From the NCBI GenBank assembly GCA_016794785.1, contig JAEUHC010000014.1, forward strand, positions 1 to 64,000: 64,000 nucleotides of DNA. The letters are read 5' to 3'. Source of the stretch: Opitutaceae bacterium. Its GTDB lineage: Bacteria; Verrucomicrobiota; Verrucomicrobiia; Opitutales; Opitutaceae. Under the pieces are notes generated by a model, which saw only the letters and a list, made by a program, of their open reading frames with translations, did not search any database and was not told the DNA's origin. Both the position numbers and the translations under genes were made by a program. Shown piece after piece: positions 58,889-64,000 of this stretch; position 1 is the stretch's first letter; each line of letters opens with the position of its first letter.

Positions 58889-59768
58889 GGACGAACGGCG
58901 CGATGGGCTTCAGCGGAAAACGCCGCGCGCACTCGGCGATGAAAGCGCGGCCCGCCGCCTCCAGCGGCTGCGCGCCGGCCGCGAAGTTCTCGCGCCGTCG
59001 CAGCGTCTTTTCATAGGCCCGCGGCCAAATCAGAAACGGCAAAAGCCCGATCAGCCGGGCGACGCGCTCTCTTTTCAAGCGCCGCAACCCCGCGCTGCGC
59101 GTCAGCACGCCCGCACGAGCCAGGGCCCGAATCTGCCCCAGCGCCGACCAGTTGCTGCGCCAGGCCGCGCCGGGCGTGATGCTGGCGGCCTCGTGATATG
59201 CGTAGAGCGGCTCCTTGCAGAAAACGCCGCGCGCCGTGTTGGCCAGCGTGAGCACCATCGTCTGGTCCTCGGCCCGGCGAAGGGGCGGATAGCCAATCCG
59301 GCGCAGCAACTCGAGATCCCCGCAAAGCGTCGCGTGGGGAAACATCCGCGGCTCTCCGGAGTCCACGCAGCCGCGCACTGGGCCGATCCCGTAAGCTGCA
59401 TCGATCAGCACCATCGCGGAGCAGAAAAAGGAAAACCCCTCCGCCCGCGCGGCACTCGCGCGCGCGAGGCGATCCGGCAACGAAAGATCATCCACATCCA
59501 TGATGACCGCCCAGCGCCCGCGCGCCTGTCGCAAGGCAACCTCGCGCGCGCGGCCGCGGCCGAGGTTTTGCGGCAGACGATGGTAGCGGATACGGGCATC
59601 GCCCAGCGCGGCAATCACGTCTGCCGTGCCGTCGGTGGAGCCGTCGTCGATCACCACCCACTCCCAGTCGGTCAGCGTCTGCCGCGTCAGTGACCAGTGG
59701 CAGCGCGGCAAAAACGCCGCGCCTTGGTAGGTCGGCGTGATAAAAGAAAACTCGGGTGCGGCCGTCAT
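58878..59768 (-). CDS. Glycosyltransferase family 2
   Basis: 296 residues from ATG 59768. EFSFITPTYQGAAFLPRCHW, WVVIDDGSTDGTADV, GRGRAREVALRQARGRWAVI, DVDDLSLPDRLARA (DxD) and a later RAEDQTMVLTLAN (ED base). Cytosolic GT-A. It overlaps both neighbours (GT4 genes), so the three are a coupled unit. Confidence 0.87.
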   Translation of the reverse strand: MTAAPEFSFITPTYQGAAFLPRCHWSLTRQTLTDWEWVVIDDGSTDGTADVIAALGDARIRYHRLPQNLGRGRAREVALRQARGRWAVIMDVDDLSLPDRLARASAARAEGFSFFCSAMVLIDAAYGIGPVRGCVDSGEPRMFPHATLCGDLELLRRIGYPPLRRAEDQTMVLTLANTARGVFCKEPLYAYHEAASITPGAAWRSNWSALGQIRALARAGVLTRSAGLRRLKRERVARLIGLLPFLIWPRAYEKTLRRRENFAAGAQPLEAAGRAFIAECARRFPLKPIAPFVHAA

Positions 59769-60871
59769 GCGTTTTCCCGGTCGGCGACCCCCGCTCCGGT
59801 GAATTCCTCCAGCACGCCGCGGAACCGGCCGCGAAACGCCTCGTAGGTAAAGTGGCTCCGCCAGCGCTCCTGGCCCGCGCGCCCCATGCGCCTTGCCTCG
59901 TCGGGTCGCGCCAGCAACCCGCTGATTTTCTCCGCGAGATCGCCGGGACGATCGAGATCGGCGAGGACGCCCGTGCGGCCGTCCTCCACGACTTCGCCCC
60001 CGGCATCATGCAGGGAGGCCACGACGGGCAGCCCGTGGCGCATCGCCTCGATGTAAACCAGCCCGAAGCCCTCGCCGCGGCTCGGCAGCGCGAAGGCCGT
60101 GGCCGTGCGGTAGCACTCGGCCAGTTTTCCCTCCGGCACGAATCCCGTGAATTCCACGCGGTGCGCAACCTGCCGCGCCGCGGCGAGCCGCACCAGTTCC
60201 GGCACCTGCCCGCCCCGCCCCACAATCCGCAGGCGCGCCTCGGGCTGCCGCACCAGCACGCCGGGCCACGCCTCGATGAGTTCGCGGTGCCCCTTGTAGC
60301 CTTCGCGCGTCTCCATCCGGCCCACGACGAGCACGACCGGAGGCCCATCCGGCATCGCGCGCTGCGGCGCGGGCTCGGATGTCTCCGTGCCGAGCCAGCA
60401 TACCCGCGCGCGCGCGAAGCCACCGTGGCAACGGTCCGCGCGATCACGCGTGTAGCGCGAGTTGGCCGTGAGCAGCTTGGCTCGCCGGCACGCCACGACA
60501 CTGCCGGGCCGGGCCCGCTCCCAAATCTCAATGCCATGCAGGAAAACCATCGACGGCCGGCGGGCCGCCAAGGGCGCGAAGCGATGGATCTTCGCGTAAT
60601 AGGCGGCGTCGTAGAGCACGCACCCCGGCCGCAGCATCGCCCGCCAGAGGCCGAGCGAGAAACGCAGCCGCGATCCGCCGTAGCAACGGTGCGGCGCCTC
60701 AACGCCACTCGCCGCAACCTCAGAAGGGCGGTCGCAGAAGACATGGATTTCCGGCCGGACGCGTGCGCCGCCCTCCTGCATCACGCGCGCCATCATGCGA
60801 TCGACCCGGGCGATGCCGCCGTTGCCGGGCACGAGCGACTCGCAGGCGAAGACCAGGCGTGGGGGCATCAT
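59765..60871 (-). CDS. Glycosyltransferase family 4
   Basis: 368 residues, ATG 60871. LVFACESLVPGNGGIARVDRMM (sugar-acceptor loop), LYDAAYYAKIHRFAP, LTANSRYTRDRADRCHGGF. Donor domain: VGRMETREGYKGHRELIEAW, VEFTGFVPEGKLAECY, and SRGEGFGLVYIEAMRHGLP with E-x7-E. It overlaps the GT2 gene by 4 bp. Sugar is unknown. Confidence 0.88.
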   Translation of the reverse strand: MMPPRLVFACESLVPGNGGIARVDRMMARVMQEGGARVRPEIHVFCDRPSEVAASGVEAPHRCYGGSRLRFSLGLWRAMLRPGCVLYDAAYYAKIHRFAPLAARRPSMVFLHGIEIWERARPGSVVACRRAKLLTANSRYTRDRADRCHGGFARARVCWLGTETSEPAPQRAMPDGPPVVLVVGRMETREGYKGHRELIEAWPGVLVRQPEARLRIVGRGGQVPELVRLAAARQVAHRVEFTGFVPEGKLAECYRTATAFALPSRGEGFGLVYIEAMRHGLPVVASLHDAGGEVVEDGRTGVLADLDRPGDLAEKISGLLARPDEARRMGRAGQERWRSHFTYEAFRGRFRGVLEEFTGAGVADRENA

Positions 60872-60880
60872 GACCGGGAA

Positions 60881-62278
60881 TCAGCCGCGGCGCAGGCGCG
60901 GCGCAGGCATCGCCTCGGGCGGCGGCGCCGGCGCGGTGAAGATGGTTTTCGACGCAAGGTAGAACAGCCCGCCCCACAGCGCCGCCTGCATCACGAGGTA
61001 GCGCAGATTGTAGATGAATCCGTAGGTGCTCATCTTCTCGTAGGCCGAGCTCAACAGGATCACAAGCAGGGCCAGGGCGAGGTGCGGCTTGTCGGCAAAG
61101 AGGCGCCGGATGCCCCGCTCCAAACCGCCCCACAGCAGGCACAGGCCGCCCCCGAACAATACCACGCCCCAGATGCCGGCGCGCGACCAGCCATCGGCGA
61201 GGACCGGAAAGGGCACCGAGCCGCCGACTGAAATCGAGAATCCGTAGCGCCGCGCCGCGCCGAGGCCAAACTCGCGGTCGAGGCTCTCGTCGAGGTAGTC
61301 GTTGGCTTCGCGAAAGAGGGTCGACTGGTTCATGAAGCGAAACTCGTCGGTGAAATCATCAAACCCGCGGTAGGGCACGCGATCCGGGGAATACCCGAGG
61401 GCGACGAAGTTGCTCCATATGATCATGCGTTCGACCCCGCGGGTGAAGTTGGCGAACACGCCCTCGCCCCGCGACGACTCGCCCACGAGCCGCCTGATCT
61501 CGCCGGCCCGGGCGAGCAAATCTCCTTCGCGCTCAACCGTCCCGTCCTTGCGCACCGTTTCGATCCGCGCGCTCAGATAAAACACCGGGACGATGAGCAA
61601 CACGCTGCCCAGCGCCGCCCACACGCGCATCAGGCGCGACAGAGTCAGCCATACGCCAAGCGCAAAGAACGCCAGCGGCAGGAACAACAGGGCCCGCGAG
61701 CCGGCGCCGAGCGCCAATATCCCCCCGATCACCACCGCCACTCCGAAGATCGCGGCCGCGATCGGGTAACGCCGCCAGCACAGGCCGATGAGCAGCGGCG
61801 TCATGAAGAAGGCCAAGTGCAGGTAGCTGATCGCTTGCGTCACGATCGGCACGCGCACAAACACCGTCCCGACGAAATAGAGCACCAGTCCGGTCGCGAA
61901 AACGCAGAGGAGAGCTTCGAAGCCCGGCACCCGTTGCCGATTAAGCTGCTGGATCTGGAAAAAAGTCCCCGCGTGGCGCCGGTGGGTGAACAACCGGCCG
62001 CAAACCACGGCCACCAGCGGCAGGATGGTTTGCCCGAGCGTCACCGCGTAGGGTGTGTCGTTGAGGTTGGGCGAGAGTTCCGGGCCGATGAGCACCACGG
62101 CCGATCCCGTGAGGAGGAGATAAAGCGCCATCCAGCCGCATTGCAGCAGGAAGAAAAATGCCACGCCGCCGAGAAGCACCTGATCCTGCAGGCGCCGGAA
62201 AAAATAGCGCACGATCACCCCGTTAATCGCTGCCGCGAGCGCGAGCGCGAACCAGAGTTGGGTGGAGGGGGTGTCCAT
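60881..62278 (-). CDS. EPS polymerase-like multi-pass membrane protein
   Basis: 465 residues from ATG 62278 (MDTPSTQLWFALALAAA); the frame is open to 62317 but enters the palindromic repeat. About ten hydrophobic segments, with a long periplasmic loop (residues about 245-330, VRKDGTVEREGDLL through ...REFGLGAARRYGF). General Wzy/EpsK-like topology; sequence similarity to a named family is not evident. Probably polymerises repeats for the second, PglC-initiated glycan. It begins about 60 bp after the CgeB-like gene, with a REPIN-like element between. Confidence 0.7.
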   Translation of the reverse strand: MDTPSTQLWFALALAAAINGVIVRYFFRRLQDQVLLGGVAFFFLLQCGWMALYLLLTGSAVVLIGPELSPNLNDTPYAVTLGQTILPLVAVVCGRLFTHRRHAGTFFQIQQLNRQRVPGFEALLCVFATGLVLYFVGTVFVRVPIVTQAISYLHLAFFMTPLLIGLCWRRYPIAAAIFGVAVVIGGILALGAGSRALLFLPLAFFALGVWLTLSRLMRVWAALGSVLLIVPVFYLSARIETVRKDGTVEREGDLLARAGEIRRLVGESSRGEGVFANFTRGVERMIIWSNFVALGYSPDRVPYRGFDDFTDEFRFMNQSTLFREANDYLDESLDREFGLGAARRYGFSISVGGSVPFPVLADGWSRAGIWGVVLFGGGLCLLWGGLERGIRRLFADKPHLALALLVILLSSAYEKMSTYGFIYNLRYLVMQAALWGGLFYLASKTIFTAPAPPPEAMPAPRLRRG

Positions 62279-62297
62279 GCGGTCAGACGCCTTCGTT

Positions 62298-62375
62298 TGT
62301 AGGCGGGGTGCCCTCACCCCGCGGTTTGGGGCTATTCGACTTCATGGGTCGCGGGGTGAGGGCACCCCGCCTACA
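62298..62375. repeat. REPIN-like inverted pair, family C, overlapping a gene 3' end
   Basis: Two exact 26-bp arms, 62298-62323 and 62350-62375, inverted, with a 26-bp spacer. Each arm begins TGTAGG and contains a perfect 8-bp palindrome with a 4-nt loop, GCGGGGTG-CCCT-CACCCCGC. The right arm lies inside the 3' end of the CgeB-like gene and encodes its last residues (PAIVGGVPSPRDP region). GTAG at the arm foot is the type of tetranucleotide noted at REP sequences mobilised by RAYTs. Confidence 0.85.
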
Positions 62376-63427
62376 ATTGCCGGCTGCACCGCCACCCTAG
62401 CCCAGTCGCGCAGCATGATCTCGCGCCAGCTGTAGCCGGAGGTAGCGCAACGTTGGTGCCCGCGCGTGGCGACGGCGCGGCGGCGCGTGTCGTCGGCCAG
62501 ATACTCGCGCGTCTTGGCGACGAGCTCAGTCTCGCTGCCGAAGAATTCCGCCTCCTCTCCCTCCCGGTAGTCGCGCTGGTGCTCGCGCGTGCGCGGCGCC
62601 AGCAGGAAGGTCCCGCACGCGGGAATCTCGTAGCTGCGGCCGGCCGTCTCGTTGTAGTTCCACTCGGAGACGAAGCCGAGGCCGATGAGCGCGTGCTGCA
62701 AGGCGAGCACATAGTCCCGATCGCTCAGACCGTCGAACACGTGGCCCGCCAGGCGCGGGTTGCGCCGCGCCCGCGCGAGCCAGGGCCGGCCATAGACCTT
62801 CACGCGCACCCCCGCCGCGAGCAGGGCCGTGATGCCAAGCTCCGTGCGCGGCTCCCAGTGGCCGATAAAAATCGCGTCGTGGGTCCATCGCGCCGCGGAC
62901 GCGGGATCGCGCACGGGTTGCGCGTTGAAGCGCCGCTCGTCGTAGCCGAGCTGCGTCAGCCGCACGCGGCCGGGCATCTCGCGCTGGAGGCGGCGGAAAT
63001 CCGCGGCGTTGCTCGTGAGGTAATGATCGTAAAGCGGCGCGGTGGCGGCGAGCCGGCGGCGGGTGAGCCGGAGGCGCCACGGCCGAGGCCAGAGCGCATC
63101 GGTGACGTGATGTGCGAGCCGCACATCGGCCCGGCGCAGCGCCCGCAGCGTCGCGGGCGCCACCCACGTGCCCTTGTCGATCCAGAGGAAATTCAGGCCG
63201 TGCTCGCGCACGAGCCGCAGCAGGGCGGCGTTGAGCCGCCGCGGGCCCGCACCCACGCTCGGCACTTGATTGAGCCAACGAGCGAGGCGCCCTCCGCCCA
63301 GGTATCGATCGGTGTCGAGCGCCACCACTCCGGGCTCCACGCTCCGCAGCGCCTCGAACCGCGAAAAGCAAGTCCCGCCCGGATCGAGCGTGCCGACATA
63401 TCCAATGCGGAGCGGAAGCGCGTTCAC
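62342..63427 (-). CDS. CgeB-like glycosyltransferase (GT1/4)
   Basis: 361 residues from GTG 63427, a GTGA overlap with the upstream gene. LRIGYVGTLDPGGTCFSRFEAL, then the donor half with IFIGHWEPRTELGITALLAAG, and SEWNYNETAGRSYEIPACGTFLLA, LVAKTREYLADDTRRRAVATRG. These features fit the CgeB/Glyco_trans_1_2 type. Its last twelve or so codons lie in the REPIN-like arm, so its C-terminus may have been replaced or extended by that insertion. Sugar unknown. Confidence 0.83.
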   Translation of the reverse strand: MNALPLRIGYVGTLDPGGTCFSRFEALRSVEPGVVALDTDRYLGGGRLARWLNQVPSVGAGPRRLNAALLRLVREHGLNFLWIDKGTWVAPATLRALRRADVRLAHHVTDALWPRPWRLRLTRRRLAATAPLYDHYLTSNAADFRRLQREMPGRVRLTQLGYDERRFNAQPVRDPASAARWTHDAIFIGHWEPRTELGITALLAAGVRVKVYGRPWLARARRNPRLAGHVFDGLSDRDYVLALQHALIGLGFVSEWNYNETAGRSYEIPACGTFLLAPRTREHQRDYREGEEAEFFGSETELVAKTREYLADDTRRRAVATRGHQRCATSGYSWREIMLRDWARVAVQPAIVGGVPSPRDP

Positions 63428-64000
63428 GTCGTTGGACCCGGCCGGCAGGCCGAGATGAGAAAAACGCGCGTGTGGACGCGAGCCCCCGGGCTGCCGGTCT
63501 CGATCACATCCTGGAGCATCCACCCAAGGCGGGCAAACTGCCAGAGCACCCAGCGCACGGGCCCGAAACGCCAGCCCAGGCGCGGCACCGGCCCGAGCTC
63601 GCGCGCCTCGATCCGATCGAAGCCGAACAAATCCAGCAACCGCGCCGCGGCCTCCGGCCCAAGCGCGATCTCGTGCGTGAGATCGCCGTAGCGCACGCGC
63701 ATCCCGGCGCGCGCATCGGGGTTGGGCATCTGCAATATGAGCCGCCCGCCCGGCTTAAGCGCCGCGTGGGCCGCCTGGAGAAATTCCAGCGCCTCACCCT
63801 TCTGCAAGTGCTCCAGGATGTCGATCGCGAGGATGAGGTCCCAGCGGCCGGGACTCTCACGCAACGCCGCCAACGCGTCGCCCGGCCGCACGTCGAGGCC
63901 GGCCCCGCGCGCCCGCTGCACCTGCTGTTCGCTCGCATCCACGCCCTGCAAATTCGCGAAACCCAGCCGTTGCATCGTCTGCAGCATCTGTCCGCCGCCG
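63424..64000 (-). CDS. Class I SAM methyltransferase, N-terminus outside window
   Basis: At least 191 codons from the right edge to the TGA at 63424. The frame enters as GGGQMLQTMQRLGFANLQGV, the end of SAM motif I (the leading DxGC is outside), then VDASEQQVQRARGAGLDVRP, and DLILAIDILEHLQKGEALEF with LKPGGRLILQMPNPDA. The likely start lies right of 64000; an internal ATG at 63987 would cut off motif I and is rejected. O-methyltransferase of a sugar by context. Confidence 0.83.
   Translation of the reverse strand, partial: GGGQMLQTMQRLGFANLQGVDASEQQVQRARGAGLDVRPGDALAALRESPGRWDLILAIDILEHLQKGEALEFLQAAHAALKPGGRLILQMPNPDARAGMRVRYGDLTHEIALGPEAAARLLDLFGFDRIEARELGPVPRLGWRFGPVRWVLWQFARLGWMLQDVIETGSPGARVHTRVFLISACRPGPTT

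Noticed and set aside
1..64000. tRNA, rRNA, CRISPR arrays, prophage genes
   Set aside because: No tRNA-like cloverleaf in gaps, no regularly spaced repeats, no phage structural or integrase motifs.

Overview
The window is high-GC DNA from a Gram-negative bacterium with an exosortase/PrsT/EpsI system. My best guess is Verrucomicrobiota, Opitutaceae-like, from three things: the pairing of an exosortase with PrsT and EpsI, the twin PilT-type ATPases, and the near absence of Shine-Dalgarno sequences. This placement is inference, not proof. Almost all of it is one very large surface-polysaccharide locus. No tRNA, rRNA, CRISPR array or intact insertion sequence was seen, and no stretch over about 210 bases lacks a gene.

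Layout. 1-8.7 kb is a housekeeping flank: the 3' end of purC, a metallo-beta-lactamase-fold hydrolase, a three-gene PilT-type operon, a DEAD-box-type helicase with DEVD in motif II, an aquaporin-family channel, and a secreted beta-helix protein. 8.8-22.0 kb (+) encodes an ABC-transporter route (Wzm/Wzt) with glycosyltransferases, two methyltransferases, a membrane acyltransferase and a UDP-sugar dehydrogenase. 22.1-27.7 kb (+) holds an outer-membrane barrel, an exosortase and a PrsT-like TPR lipoprotein. 27.7-47.8 kb (-) is a Wzx/Wzy-type cluster: a WecA-like initiator, an epimerase, glycosyltransferases, an asparagine-synthetase/glycosyltransferase fusion, polymerase, flippase, a methyltransferase, two related beta-rich proteins (one carrying a BFD-like [2Fe-2S] motif), NeuB/NeuA-type nonulosonate enzymes and a UDP-GlcNAc 4-epimerase-like enzyme. 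47.9-50.5 kb (+) has a sugar oxidoreductase and an O-antigen-ligase-like protein. 50.5-64 kb (-) is a bacillosamine-type module (dehydratase, aminotransferase, acyltransferase, PglC-like initiator) with an EpsI gene inserted in it, an acyl-carrier-protein/adenylate-ligase/SDR trio, and further glycosyltransferases and a second polymerase-like protein.

How they fit together. Two initiating phosphoglycosyltransferases (WecA-like and PglC-like), one ABC exporter, one flippase and three polymerase/ligase-like membrane proteins imply at least two glycans made in parallel. The ACP trio probably supplies an unusual acyl group for the 4-amino sugar. The exosortase genes probably process secreted proteins that associate with the exopolysaccharide, but no substrate with a sorting signal is encoded here.

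Points of most interest: (1) a 2.4-kb AT-rich segment that begins inside wzt and carries the Wzt C-terminal domain, a methyltransferase and a glycosyltransferase; (2) adjacent genes for remotely related beta-rich proteins, one with an N-terminal BFD-like cluster; (3) a single-frame AsnB-GT4 fusion; (4) the ACP acyl-donor module in a bacillosamine operon; (5) three different head-to-head palindrome (REPIN-like) elements; (6) exosortase and EpsI encoded 30 kb apart.
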